NCBI RefSeq assembly: GCF_036345175.1
Contig: NZ_CP107780.1
Location: forward strand, 186,001 to 250,000
From: Streptomyces sp. NBC_00576
Lineage (GTDB): Bacteria > Actinomycetota > Actinomycetes > Streptomycetales > Streptomycetaceae
Direction of reading: 5' to 3'
DNA length: 64,000 nucleotides
In this document: piece after piece, positions 16,822-25,448 of the stretch
How the letters are laid out: each line of letters starts with the position of its first letter
Position numbering within the stretch: the first letter of the stretch is position 1
Program-made: the position numbers and the translations under genes
The notes under the pieces: model-generated
Databases searched by the model: none
Told to the model about the DNA's origin: nothing
Seen by the model: the letters and a program-made list of their open reading frames with translations, nothing else

Positions 16822-16900
16822 CTATCCAGTTCTGTGATACGGTGACGACAGTGAACCGGAAAGGCCTATCCGAATAGACGATTCGGATAGATCTATCCAG
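16822..16900 (+). promoter_or_regulatory. CTATCC repeat cluster and 25-bp inverted repeat before the atypical SDR
   Basis: A perfect inverted repeat CTATCCGAAT-N5-ATTCGGATAG occupies 16866-16890. Two further CTATCCAG copies lie at 16822-16829 and 16893-16900. The tract is much more AT-rich than its surroundings and sits 43-121 bases upstream of the SDR start, so it is likely a promoter with operators. No regulator gene is adjacent. Confidence 0.55.
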
Positions 16901-16942
16901 ATCTTGGCCTTCCAGTGCCACCCTTCCCGAAAGGATCTCGCT

Positions 16943-17650
16943 GTGACCAGCATCGCCATCGTCGGAGCCGGCCCCCAGATGGGCCTGGCCATCGCCCGCG
17001 CCTTCGGCTCCCAGGGCTTCCACGTCGCCCTGATCTCCCGCAACCGCGAGAAGCTCGACGACCTCGTCGGCAAGCTCGCCGCCGAGGGCATCACCGCCGC
17101 CGCGTTCCCCGCGGACGTCCTCGACCGCGCCGGGCTCACCCAGGCGCTCAAGGACGCGTCCGCGAAGTTCGGCGGGATCGACGTCCTGGAGTACTCCCCG
17201 GTGGGGACGTTCGGCGTCACCACTCTGACCGCTCCGGCCACCACCGAACCCTCGGACGTGGAGTTCGAGATGAACTTCCAGCTCTACGGGGCCATCGCCG
17301 CCACCCAGGCAGTGCTGCCCGCGATGCGCGAGGCCGGCGCCGGCACCCTGCTCTACACCACGGGTGCCGGTTCGATCTGGCCCGACCCGCGGGTCGCCAA
17401 TGTGAACGCCGCCGCCGCGGCGCTGCGCAACTGGGCGATGAACCTGCACAAGGAACTGGCCGACGCCGGCACCGGAGTCCAGGCCGCCCACGTCGGCATC
17501 GACTCGTCGATCGGTGTGTCCGTCATCCCTGGGGTGGAGGCGGCCAGGCCCGAGCAGATCACCCCCCTCTACTGGGACCTGCACACCACCAAGCGGGACG
17601 AGGCCGAGCTCGTCTTCAGGCTCGACGCCGACGGCTTCCCCCGCGGCTGA
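16943..17650 (+). CDS. Atypical SDR-family oxidoreductase
   Basis: A 235-residue Rossmann protein starting at GTG 16943 with AAGGA seven bases upstream. The cofactor motif is the non-classical VGAGPQMGLA, and SRNREKLDDLVGKL follows as in NADP-type SDRs. Where classical SDRs have Tyr-x3-Lys, this one has NVNAAAAALRNW with neither residue, so either the chemistry differs or the protein is non-catalytic. A frameshifted relative lies at 20055-20620 with the same substitution, which argues it is a real subfamily trait. Confidence 0.75.
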   Translation: MTSIAIVGAGPQMGLAIARAFGSQGFHVALISRNREKLDDLVGKLAAEGITAAAFPADVLDRAGLTQALKDASAKFGGIDVLEYSPVGTFGVTTLTAPATTEPSDVEFEMNFQLYGAIAATQAVLPAMREAGAGTLLYTTGAGSIWPDPRVANVNAAAAALRNWAMNLHKELADAGTGVQAAHVGIDSSIGVSVIPGVEAARPEQITPLYWDLHTTKRDEAELVFRLDADGFPRG

Positions 17651-17689
17651 CAGCACAGCGGGCCGTACCCGCCCCCTCGTCGACCCTGA

Positions 17690-17896
17690 TCACGCCGCGG
17701 CGTTCCGGTCCGCGGCGCGTTCGAGCAGATTGGACACCGCCATCAGCCCGAAGAGCACCGCGGGGCGGCCGTGCGCACGGTACAGCCGTGCGGTGACGAA
17801 GGCCGCCACCACCCCTTGCACCAGCACGGCCGCGATGACCAGCCAGTGCTCGAACACTCCGGCGTAGCCAGGGCTGCTGCGGAGCTCTGCGGGCAC
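17690..17896 (-). CDS. Small membrane protein or C-terminal fragment
   Basis: A frame of 68 residues or more encodes PGYAGVFEHWLVIAAVLVQG followed by VVAAFVTARLYRAHGRPAV and VLFGLMAVSNLLERAADR, so two membrane helices and a short polar tail. The frame stays open upstream to at least 17990 without a convincing start, so this may be the 3' end of a longer gene. Family unknown. The remaining 17897-18247 stretch contains nothing else recognisable. Confidence 0.35.
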   Translation of the reverse strand: MPAELRSSPGYAGVFEHWLVIAAVLVQGVVAAFVTARLYRAHGRPAVLFGLMAVSNLLERAADRNAAA

Positions 17897-18247
17897 GCTG
17901 AAGTGGGCCGCCAGGCGGGCGCCGATGACTACGACGGTCCGAGGCGGCCGAGTGGCGTGGGCGACGGGGTCATACGGGGTCCATGCTGGGCAGAGGTGAG
18001 GACTTCGCGGGCGACGCTCGCTTGCGAGTGACAGCGGCTGCGACCTCCAGCGGCAGGTGGCCAGAGCTGTCGCGCGGCCTGCTGGTGAGCGGCCGGTACT
18101 TATGGACTCGCTCTGCGGGCGGGACGCGAGCCGCCGTCATCTACGCAGGGCAGAAGGTACGGCGCCCGAGTACCACCAGGAGACGAGGATCCTCCCCGTG
18201 CCGCACCCGCCGCATGAAGGTGTTTCCCGGTACGTGATACTCCCCTG

Positions 18248-18739
18248 GTGAATTCAGGCATGACAACCAGGAGTGGGCCGACGACGATACGCAGGGCCGT
18301 CGCGCGGGACGCCAAACGGCTCACGCGACTCGTACGTGGCTCACGCGCCTACGAAGGGCAGTACGCGGCCATGGTCGCGAGCTACCGGGTCGGTCCCGCC
18401 TACATCGAGACCCACCACGTCTTCGTAGCCGTCTCCGCCGACGAGCACGAAAGCCGTGTCCTCGGGTTCTACTCGCTCTTTCGTGTCCCACCGGAGCTCG
18501 ACCTGCTGTTCGTCGCCGACGCAGCCCAAGGACATGGCATCGGACGGCTCCTCGTCGCGCACATGAAGTCCGAGGCCCGCGCCGCCGGGCTCGACCGCGT
18601 CCGGGTGGTGTCGCACCCTCCCGCCGAGGGCTTCTACCGCAGCGTGGGTGCCGTGCGCACCGGGACCGTGTCCTCGAATCCACCCGCTGTGGGATGGGAC
18701 CGTCCCGAGCTCGAGTTCCTCATTACTCCTGACTCCTGA
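18248..18739 (+). CDS. GNAT-family N-acetyltransferase
   Basis: A protein of 159-163 residues (GTG 18248 or ATG 18260). The acetyl-CoA binding motif is DAAQGHGIGRLLVAHM (Q/R-x2-GxG/A), preceded by the beta-strand LLFVADAA and followed by GFYRSVGAV, the usual GNAT C-terminal motif. It would acetylate a small molecule or protein amine. No ribosome site is convincing at either start. Neighbours are IS debris and give no functional clue. Confidence 0.78.
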   Translation: MNSGMTTRSGPTTIRRAVARDAKRLTRLVRGSRAYEGQYAAMVASYRVGPAYIETHHVFVAVSADEHESRVLGFYSLFRVPPELDLLFVADAAQGHGIGRLLVAHMKSEARAAGLDRVRVVSHPPAEGFYRSVGAVRTGTVSSNPPAVGWDRPELEFLITPDS

Positions 18740-18871
18740 CGTGGCGGGGGACGCCCGGCAAGATCCTCCAGCGCCGTCGGACTCGGTGAACCAGGCACCA
18801 CCCGTGGTGAGAGCCATCTACTAGGACTCCGTTAGGTCTTTCTGTTGGTGGTGTTCAGCGGCATGGTGGGG

Positions 18872-19035
18872 CATGGACGCACATGAAGTGAAACGTGCCC
18901 GGGCGAGTTGGCGTTGTTCGTGGCTGATGTGTTCTCCTCGGTGCCGCGCAAGGACCAGCGGGCCAAGGGCGACTGCTGTCCGCGGGGACTGAGGACGGAC
19001 GGTCGGCGCAAGTCCATCCAGGCCATGGCTGCGCG
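18872..19035 (+). pseudogene. IS701-family transposase N-terminal fragment
   Basis: An ATG at 18872 opens MDAHEVKRARA. After a one-base frameshift the text continues ELALFVADVFSSVPRKDQRA and RTDGRRKSIQAMAARLP, the conserved N-terminal domain of IS701 transposases. The fragment stops at about 19035, where another gene remnant begins. Confidence 0.6.
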
Positions 19036-19043
19036 GCTGCCGG

Positions 19044-19202
19044 TCCCTGGACCTGCCCATGCCGAACCGGACGGTCCACGACCTGACCTTCTACACCGCC
19101 GAGCCGGGCACCCCCTCCGAAGACCGGCTCAAACTCCTCTCCAGTTGGACAGCGGCCCCGCCTCCGGACACGGACACCGCACGGCGCGCACCCGCTGACT
19201 GA
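19044..19202 (+). pseudogene. C-terminal relic of a MmyB/MLTR-like regulator
   Basis: In frame to TGA 19202 the DNA encodes VHDLTFYTAEPGTPSEDRLK then LLSSW and a disordered tail. The YTAEPGTPSEDRLKLL wording is typical of the last beta strand and helix of the ligand domain of MmyB-like helix-turn-helix regulators. The DNA-binding part is absent. Confidence 0.45.
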
Positions 19203-19314
19203 ACGTGCCGCGCCCTGTGCCCGCCTGCCGCAGCCCTGCGGTCGAGCATCATCGGGCAAGCGAACCGACTCACGGTGTCGGAGCGACGACTGACGTGCAT
19301 TCGGAGCGAGTTAG

Positions 19315-19839
19315 ACGGTCGCGGTCGTCGGCGACGGCGCAGTCGGCCTGATGGCCATCCTCGCCGCCAAGCAGCTGGGCGCAGAGCGGATCATCGCGAT
19401 GTCCCGCCACCCCGAGCGCCAGGAACTGGCCCGCTTCTACGGCGCGACCGACATCGTCGAGGAGCGCGGCGACGAGGGCGTCGCGAAGATCAAGGAACTC
19501 ACGGGCGGGCTCGGCGCGCACTCGGTGGTCGAGGCCGTCGGAACCCAGGAATCGACGATGCAGGCGATCGGCGCCACCCGGCCCGGCGGGCACCTGGGCT
19601 TCGTCGGCGTCAACTACGACGTCACGATCAAGGGCATCGACCTGTTCTTCGCCGGCATCCACGTGGAGGGCGGCCCCGCCCCGGTGCGCCGGTTCCTGCC
19701 CGACCTGATCCAGCTCATCTGGGACCGCAAGATCGACCCGGGCAAGGTCTTCGACCTCACCCTGCCGCTGGAGCAGGCCGCCGAGGGTTACAGGGCCATG
19801 GACGAGCGGCGCGCCACCAAGGTGCTCCTCACCTTCTGA
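19315..19839 (+). pseudogene. N-terminally truncated zinc-type alcohol dehydrogenase
   Basis: Codons from 19315 encode TVAVVGDGAVGLMAILAAKQ, the Rossmann motif (GxGxxG type) of medium-chain dehydrogenases. It continues normally to the C-terminus (DRKIDPGKVFDLTLPLEQAAEGYRAMDERRATKVLL). A stop codon lies immediately upstream (19312-19314) and the whole catalytic zinc domain is missing. About 175 residues of an expected 340-350 remain. ATG 19351 could give a short Rossmann-only product, but activity is not expected. Confidence 0.75.
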
Positions 19840-19865
19840 TCCGCCCCGCCCCACTCCCCCGCCCC

Positions 19866-19886
19866 GCCCCGCTACCGCAGCGGGGC
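19866..19886 (+). terminator. Hairpin after the dehydrogenase relic
   Basis: GCCCCGCT-ACCGC-AGCGGGGC forms an 8-bp perfect stem with a 5-base loop, 26 bases after the stop codon. No T-tract follows, which is common for actinomycete terminators. Confidence 0.55.
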
Positions 19887-20054
19887 GGCCCGACTCCTTC
19901 ATTCACTGGTCCTTGGAGCGGATACTGCGCAGCACTGATCTCGTGTCGGCGCCATCGGGGGACCGTTCCAGCCACTCACCCTAGAACGCGATGAGCAGGT
20001 CAGGGCGGCGTCAAAGGGTGAGGGCAGGCGCTGCTCGCCCCCGAGGACAAACTG

Positions 20055-20620
20055 TCAGCCGCTGAAGACAATTTCGGAGCGGTGGTTGCGTTCATACAGG
20101 TCCCAGTACAGGGGAGCGATCTGCTCGGGTGTGGCCGTCGGGAAACCTGGCTGCCCGCCGTCGCCGATCAAGATGTTGACGGCCACGTGCGCGGCGTGCA
20201 CGCCGGTGCCGGTCAGCTCGTTGTGGAGGTTGATCACCCAGTTACGCAGGGCCGTAGCGGCGGCGTTGACGTTGCCGAACATCGGCACGGGGTGAACGGA
20301 GCCGCCGCCGGTGGTGAACAGCAGCGTCCCGGCGCCCGCCTTGCGCATGGCGGGCAGTCCGCCTGGGCAGCCGTGACGGCGCCGTGGAGGGTGTACTCGA
20401 TCTGTGGCTGCAGATTGTCCACCGTGACCTCCGAGGCGGCAGCCATGGTGAGGCCGGGTACCGGGGAGTGCGGGGCCGGGGAGTACTCCAGTAGGTCGAT
20501 GCCACCGACGTGGGCCTTGGCCGCGTCCAGGGCGTCGGTGAGCGAGGCACGGTCCATCACGTCGGCGGGGAACGCGGCGGCCTTGACGCCTTCCTGGCCG
20601 AGCTGGTCGACCAGGGTCCC
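20055..20620 (-). pseudogene. Frameshifted SDR relic, paralogue of the gene at 16943
   Basis: The minus strand encodes LGQEGVKAAAFPADVMDRAS and LGGIDLLEYSP-like text in one frame. After a shift near 20350 it continues with KAGAGTLLFTTGGGSVHPVP and NVNAAATALRNWVINLH to TGA 20055. The order and wording match the intact SDR at 16943-17650, including the missing Tyr-x3-Lys. The first 50 residues are absent and the gene is joined at about 20620 to a TPR gene fragment on the other strand. Confidence 0.7.
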
Positions 20621-21008
20621 CTGGCCCTGGCCCAGGCCGCTGCCTACCTGGTTGACTCCGGCGACGACGTAGCCGCCTACCGCGACTTGCTGACCGACCG
20701 CACCACCGCCCTCGCCGATGCCGCCCCCGACGCGCTACCCGACGAACAGACCCTGCCGCTGGCCGCCGCCTGGTCCCTGTCCATCGGCCGCGCCGACACC
20801 CTCCGCCCCGTCGGTCTGGCCCGTCCCCTGCTCCACCTGGCCGCCCTGCTCGATGCCAACGGCATTCCCCAGGACGTGCTGACCACTGCCTCCGCGCTCA
20901 CCCACCTCACCGCACACCGCGCCCGGACCGGCCACGACCCCGCTGAAGAACCGGACCCGGTCTCTCCCCGCGACGCCGTGCGCGCGCTGCGGGCCCTGTA
21001 CCGGCTCA

Positions 21009-21909
21009 GGGGTCCTTGCAGAATGATCCTCTTGTGGCACGGTGGGGTTGTATGTGACTCCGTGTTTTGTGGGGTGTGATCATGGCGCGGCGGAAGCCGT
21101 GGGAGGTCAGTGACGAGTTGTGGGCGGTGATCGAGCCGCTGCTGCCGAAGCATGAGCGGCGGTTCCGGCACCCGGGGCGCAAGCGGATCGATGACCGCAA
21201 GACGCTCCAGGGGGTGCTGTTCGTCCTGTACACCGGTGTCCAGTGGGAGTTCCTGCCGCAGGAGTTGGGGTTCGGTTCGGGTCCCACGTGCTGGCGGCGG
21301 CTGGCCGAGTGGCAGGAGGCCGGGGTGTGGGAGGAACTCCAGCGGGTGCTGCTGGACCGGCTTCGGGCGGCTGATCGCCTCGACTTCTCCCGCGCCACGA
21401 TCGACGCCTCGCACGTGCAGGCCAAGCGGGGGCGCAGCAGCCCAAAAGTCGGTCCGAGCCCGGTTGACCGCGCGCGGCCGGGCTCGAAGCATCACGTGCT
21501 GACCGAGGCGCACGGCATCCCGCTGCGGGTGTCCCTGACCGGCGGTCACCGCAACGACGTCACCCAGCTCCTGCCGCTGGTCGACGGGCTGGCACCGGTA
21601 CGCGGCAAGCGGGGCCGGCCCCGGCGCAAGCCCCGCACGTTATACGCCGACCGCGGCTACGACCACGACATCTACCGCCGCCGTCTGCGCGAGCGCGGCA
21701 TCACACCGAAGATCGCCCGGCGCGGCCAGCCGCACGGCTCCGGCCTGGGCAAAGTCCGGTGGGTTGCCGAGTCCGCCATCGCCTGGCTCCACGGCCCCCG
21801 CCGCCTACGAACCCGCTGGGAAGCACGCGACGACATGCACGACGCCTTCCTCCAGCTCGCCCACTGCATGACCCTGGCCCGGAAGAATCCAGCATTCTGA
21901 AAGGACCCC
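21009..21909 (+). mobile_element. Complete IS5-family insertion sequence, 901 bp
   Basis: The ends are imperfect inverted repeats: GGGGTCCTTGCAGAATG on the left, and on the right the reverse complement reads GGGGTCCTTTCAGAATG. The element is flanked by direct TCA copies (21006-21008 and 21910-21912), the TNA-type target duplication of the IS1031/IS427 branch of IS5. It carries one transposase gene. Its insertion splits the TPR gene. Confidence 0.85.
21082..21900 (+). CDS. IS5-family DDE transposase (single ORF)
   Basis: A 272-residue transposase starting at ATG 21082. The N-terminal DUF4096-like domain contains LWAVIEPLLPKHERR and LPQELGFGSGPTCWRRLAEW. The DDE residues are likely Asp in TIDASHVQAKRG, Asp in YADRGYD and Glu in RTRWEARDDMHDAFLQLA. 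The frame is intact and the flanking repeats are present, so the element may still be mobile. Unlike the related element at 26415 it needs no frameshift. Confidence 0.88.
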   Translation: MARRKPWEVSDELWAVIEPLLPKHERRFRHPGRKRIDDRKTLQGVLFVLYTGVQWEFLPQELGFGSGPTCWRRLAEWQEAGVWEELQRVLLDRLRAADRLDFSRATIDASHVQAKRGRSSPKVGPSPVDRARPGSKHHVLTEAHGIPLRVSLTGGHRNDVTQLLPLVDGLAPVRGKRGRPRRKPRTLYADRGYDHDIYRRRLRERGITPKIARRGQPHGSGLGKVRWVAESAIAWLHGPRRLRTRWEARDDMHDAFLQLAHCMTLARKNPAF

Positions 21910-23247
21910 TCAGCCTCATCGACCACGCCCCCGGCACTCCGCACCAGGCCGTCCGTGTCCACCAGCTCATTCAGCGCGCCACCCGCGACACCCTCACCCC
22001 CGCCCAGCACGACCAGTACGCCCGCACCGCCGCCGACGCTTTGCTCGCCGCATGGCCCGAGATCGAACGCGACACCGCTTTCGCCCAGGCCCTGCGCGCC
22101 AACACCGCCGCCCTCACCGCCTGCGTCGAAGACGCCCTGTACCGCCCCGACGCACATGCCGTGCTGTACCGAACCGGCAACAGCCTCGGCGAGACCGGAC
22201 AGTTCACTGCCGCTGTCGCCCACTACCGGCAGCTAGCCGACCTCTCCCTTCTGCGCCTTGGGCCCGACCACCTCTGCACCCTGACTGCGAGACACAGCCT
22301 TGCCCAGTGGCAGGGGAGCGCGAAGGACGCGGCCGGCGCCGCCTCGGCCCTCGATGAACTACTGGAGGACTACCTACGAGTACTGGGCCCGAACCACCCC
22401 CACACCCTGACCGTCCGACACGAACTCGCCCGATGGCGAGGAGCCGCCGGTGATACCGCTGGAGCCACAAACCCCTTCACCGACTTGCTGAATGACCGCA
22501 CACGCCTACTCGGCCCCGACCACCCGGACACCCTCACCACCCGGGGTCACCTTGCCCGGTGGCACGGGAAGGCGGGGGACGCGGCCGGCGCCGCCTCAAC
22601 CCTCGCCGAACTGCTGGCGGACTACCTGCGCGTCCTGGGCCCGAACCACTCCCACACCCTGGCCGTCCGGCACGAACTCGCCCGATGGCGAGGGGTAGCC
22701 GGTGATGCCGCTGGGGCCACAAGTGCCTTCACCGACTTGCTGAATGACCGCACACGCCTACTCGGCCCCGACCACCCACATACCCTGGCCGCGAGGCGCA
22801 GCCTCGCCTGGTGGCGAAGGAGCGCGGGGGACACGGCTGGCGCCGCTGCGGCCCTCGACGAACTGCTGGCGGACTACCTGCGGGTACTGGGCCCGGACCA
22901 CCCCCACACCCTGGCCGTTCGACACGAGCTCGCTCGATGGCGGGAGGGGTTCTGGCCAGGGACGACGGCCAGGCCGCCGAGTAGCGATCGTTCGTGAGAT
23001 GCGGAGATCTACCTGGCGTTCCCGCCTGCCGCGATTCTCCTCGTACCCACACCCGGGACGCGGAATTCCCCGCAGGTCCCCAGAGGGCGACGAAGTAAGA
23101 GCTCCCTACGTTGTTCTGCGACAGCCCTGCCTGTCACCCTGCTGGTGGCCCACGGCGCCTTCAGTGCGCATCTACGCTCATCAGTCCACGCCGCGAGGGC
23201 TCAGCTGCGAAAATGCTGGCGGGCAAGTTCGCACAGTAGGGGGTCAG

Positions 23248-23410
23248 GTGCCGCGTCAGTTGAACGAGCGTCAACTGCAGGTGCTGCGGTGGGTCGGGCA
23301 AGGCTGCCCTGAGGGTATATGGCAGGGAGAGGCGCACAAGCTCAGCTGCCAGGCCCTACAGAGCCGAGGACTGGTCAAAGTCTCCAGAGGAAAAGGGCCA
23401 CTCAGTCGTC
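23248..23410 (+). pseudogene. N-terminal fragment of a Streptomyces hypothetical protein
   Basis: From GTG 23248 the frame reads PRQLNERQLQVLRWVGQGCP and continues to QALQSRGLVKVSRGKG, a helix-turn-helix-like opening I have seen in Streptomyces hypothetical proteins. It loses sense at about 23410, where it meets the opposite-strand gene. Function unknown. Nothing else is recognisable between 22998 and 23247. Confidence 0.4.
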
Positions 23411-23749
23411 CAGGCCGAACCACTCGGTGGGCCGCGCGAACGCCTCGGTGCCGATGCTCACCCGCCGCATGGTGCCTTCGCTGTCCAGACGAATGCGGTG
23501 GACGCACCAGCGGTCGATCAGCGTGTCCCGGTCCACCGGCACCGACACTCCCAGAACCGGCTCCCGGCCGCCCTCATCCCATGCCGGCTCCACCGCCTGG
23601 TCCAAGTGCACGCGCAGTCCGCGGCGCCGGAAGCGGATGTCCACCACCGAGCCGATCGGTACCCCCTCCGGCCGGGCAGACTCGAAGTCGGCCTGCTTAC
23701 CGAGCTCCCGGAGCCAGGCGTCGGCCGCGGACTTCACGTTCCCTGTCAA
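23402..23749 (-). CDS. Hypothetical protein
   Basis: A 115-residue frame with TTG 23749 (AAGGAC just upstream) or GTG 23737 as start. The product has a plausible beta-rich core: GVPIGSVVDIRFRRRGLRVH, then PVLGVSVPVDRDTLIDRWCV and VSIGTEAFARPTEWFGLDD. No family is recognised and there is no signal peptide or membrane helix. It may be the 3' part of a longer gene because it is flanked by remnants. Confidence 0.45.
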   Translation of the reverse strand: MTGNVKSAADAWLRELGKQADFESARPEGVPIGSVVDIRFRRRGLRVHLDQAVEPAWDEGGREPVLGVSVPVDRDTLIDRWCVHRIRLDSEGTMRRVSIGTEAFARPTEWFGLDD

Positions 23750-23902
23750 GTCCTTGTGTTCAGTTGGGCGGACTGACTAGGAGTTGGCTGGACACTGCTG
23801 TGCGGGTGTCTGGCTGTGTCACTTTCCGTGAATGTCGTTTCGACCTGAGTTCGGGAGTCACCTGGCGCGCGTTTTTATGATCAATGTCGATGGGAATCGA
23901 TG

Positions 23903-24286
23903 TCACTGTGCCGCTGCATCAGTGCTTGTCTGCGGGCCCGTCTTCTCCAAGAGGAACGCGCCAGTGCGGGGAAGGTCTTGTTCGGCCCAGGCGCCCATGG
24001 TGGCCAGCACGACCTCGAGTCGTGCGCCTGCCGGGGTGAGTTCGTACTCCACGCGGGGCGGGATCTCCGGATAGGCCGTGCGGGTGACCAGCCCTAGGAG
24101 TACGAATCGCCGCAGCCGTGAGGACAGGGTCTTGGGACTGATCCCCGGAAGTCCGGCGCGCAGCTCGGTGAAGCGTTTCGGGCCGGTCAGCAGCTCCCTC
24201 ACGATCAGCGTCGCCCAGGGCCCGTCCAGCACGGTCAGGAATCGAGCGATCGGACATTCCGGCAAAGGGTGATCCAGCTCACTCAT
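23903..24286 (-). CDS. HxlR-family transcriptional regulator
   Basis: A 127-residue winged-helix protein with the HxlR opening CPIARFLTVLDGPWATLIVR (the conserved cysteine followed by a Trp-containing helix) and RFTELRAGLPGISPKTLSSR as the recognition helix. HxlR proteins often sense electrophiles or redox state through the cysteine. It is divergent from a SnoaL-like gene with a clear inverted repeat in the 87-base gap, the usual arrangement for a local regulator-target pair. Confidence 0.87.
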   Translation of the reverse strand: MSELDHPLPECPIARFLTVLDGPWATLIVRELLTGPKRFTELRAGLPGISPKTLSSRLRRFVLLGLVTRTAYPEIPPRVEYELTPAGARLEVVLATMGAWAEQDLPRTGAFLLEKTGPQTSTDAAAQ

Positions 24287-24307
24287 ACTCTCCCCATTAG
24301 TTCATTT

Positions 24308-24325
24308 GAGGGAACTGATTCCCTC
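24308..24325. promoter_or_regulatory. Inverted repeat between hxlR-type gene and SnoaL-like gene
   Basis: GAGGGAA-CTGA-TTCCCTC is perfect over 7-bp arms. It sits 22 bases from the regulator start and 49 bases from the SnoaL-like start, so one bound dimer could control both directions. Confidence 0.65.
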
Positions 24326-24373
24326 GGGGAACCATAGCCGGAGCAGCCCGCACCCCACACCGTGGAGGACCTC

Positions 24374-24841
24374 ATGACCGCGATCAGTACGGCCAACACC
24401 GCGAGCGAGATGGTGCGCTCGGCCACGACCACCGCGTTGCGGGTCGCCGCGCGCAACCTTGAGCTCTACGACACCGGCAACGTCGCCGGGGCGGACGAGG
24501 TGTTCGCCCCCGACGTGATCGACCACAACCCCGCTGACGGCGCCGCCTCGGGCCTCGACGGCATGCGAGTGCTGATCGCCGCGGTCCGCGACGGATTCAC
24601 CGACACGCAGCACCGGATCCTGTTCCAGCAGGAGCTCCCCGGCGGCCGGGTTGTCCTCCACTGGCGGATGACCGGGACCCACACCGGAGACGCCTTCGGG
24701 TTCGCCGCCAGCGGCAACCCGGTCGACATCACCGGCACCGATATCCTCCGCGTTGTCGACGGCAAGATCACCGAGATCTACCACGTCGAAGAACTGCTCA
24801 AGCTCACCCAACAGATCAGCACCGGCACGCAGCCGGCCTGA
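24374..24841 (+). CDS. SnoaL-like polyketide-cyclase/ester-cyclase family protein
   Basis: A 155-residue NTF2-fold protein. ATG 24374 follows GGAGG with a six-base spacer. Family wording includes FAPDVIDHNPADGAASGLDG, VVLHWRMTGTHTGDAFG and TGTDILRVVDGKITEIYHVEE, which place the pocket histidine and aspartate as in SnoaL. Stand-alone members are often accessory detoxification or isomerase proteins rather than antibiotic cyclases. It is probably controlled by the divergent HxlR regulator. Confidence 0.8.
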   Translation: MTAISTANTASEMVRSATTTALRVAARNLELYDTGNVAGADEVFAPDVIDHNPADGAASGLDGMRVLIAAVRDGFTDTQHRILFQQELPGGRVVLHWRMTGTHTGDAFGFAASGNPVDITGTDILRVVDGKITEIYHVEELLKLTQQISTGTQPA

Positions 24842-25448
24842 AGATCGAGACCTTCTCGGACCACGCCTGCCCCTGAACCCTGATCGGCAACCGCCGCCTC
24901 GACGCGGCGCACTCGTTCCAGGGGTCAGTCCGGGAAAGGCATGCCGGCAGCCATGAGTGGGTGGGGCGGCGGGCCATCGGACCGCCGGAGCCGCCGTCCT
25001 CACCAGGGATGAACTCAGCTGGCCGCGGCGCGTTCGGCCTGCGCCTTGGTGTGGGCGAGGCAGTAGGACTCCGTCCCGGTCTGGATGATCGCACCGTGAA
25101 GGTCAGCCGGTCGACGATGGCCGTGCTGCGTCGCCTCGCCGCACCTCGTGGACCGCAGTGCCGGACGCTCGTCGGCTCGGTCCCGCCGTCACGGCTGTCA
25201 CCGCTGCCCAGCTCCGGCAGGCCGCTTCACGGATGCCATCCGCGACGCCGGGATCGGCGAGTACGGGGCCATCCCGGACCTGCCCCCAGCCCCGTCACCA
25301 CGTACGCGCACGACCTGCGCCGACACGGCCGTCGCCGTCGGACGAACCGCCGCGGAGCCGTACGCTCCCCGGCAGCAACTCCCGGCGAAGATCGCGAACA
25401 TTCAACTCATCGCTCATCATCTACCGAGCCGCCATACCGCTCACCCGT
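24842..25448. other. Gene-poor stretch with an IS21 scar
   Basis: Apart from the IstB-like relic at 25015-25126, no frame here has a ribosome site or known motif. Scattered fragments such as DAIRDAGIGEYGAIPDLPP (about 25230) suggest further decayed coding DNA. Confidence 0.4.
25015..25126 (-). pseudogene. IS21 IstB-type C-terminal relic
   Basis: The minus strand encodes STAIVDRLTF. After a one-base shift it continues GAIIQTGTESYCLAHTKAQA and ERAAAS to TGA at 25015-25017. This matches the closing segment of IS21 IstB ATPases (AIVDRLTF-GTIIETGTDSYRLAHT type). Nothing else of the element is seen. Confidence 0.5.

Larger units (their letters stand above)
20620..22997 (+). pseudogene. NB-ARC/TPR protein gene, 5'-truncated and split by an IS element
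   Basis: The first part (to 21008) encodes PLALAQAAAYLVDSGDDVAA and following helices typical of the region after an NB-ARC ATPase. Removing the element at 21009-21909 plus one TCA copy restores one frame: ALRALYRL then SLIDHAPGTPHQAVRVHQLI. From about 22200 there are four to five 42-residue TPR-like repeats built on LGPDHPHTL and ARWRGxAGDAAGA. Such proteins are signalling or conflict-system scaffolds in Streptomyces. The 5' end, including any Walker motifs, is missing and the frame ends in divergent sequence. Confidence 0.75.

Noticed and set aside
22200..22960. Regular 130-base direct repeats, considered as a possible CRISPR or satellite
   Set aside because: The period corresponds to 42-residue TPR units in an open frame with coding-type variation, so these are protein repeats.
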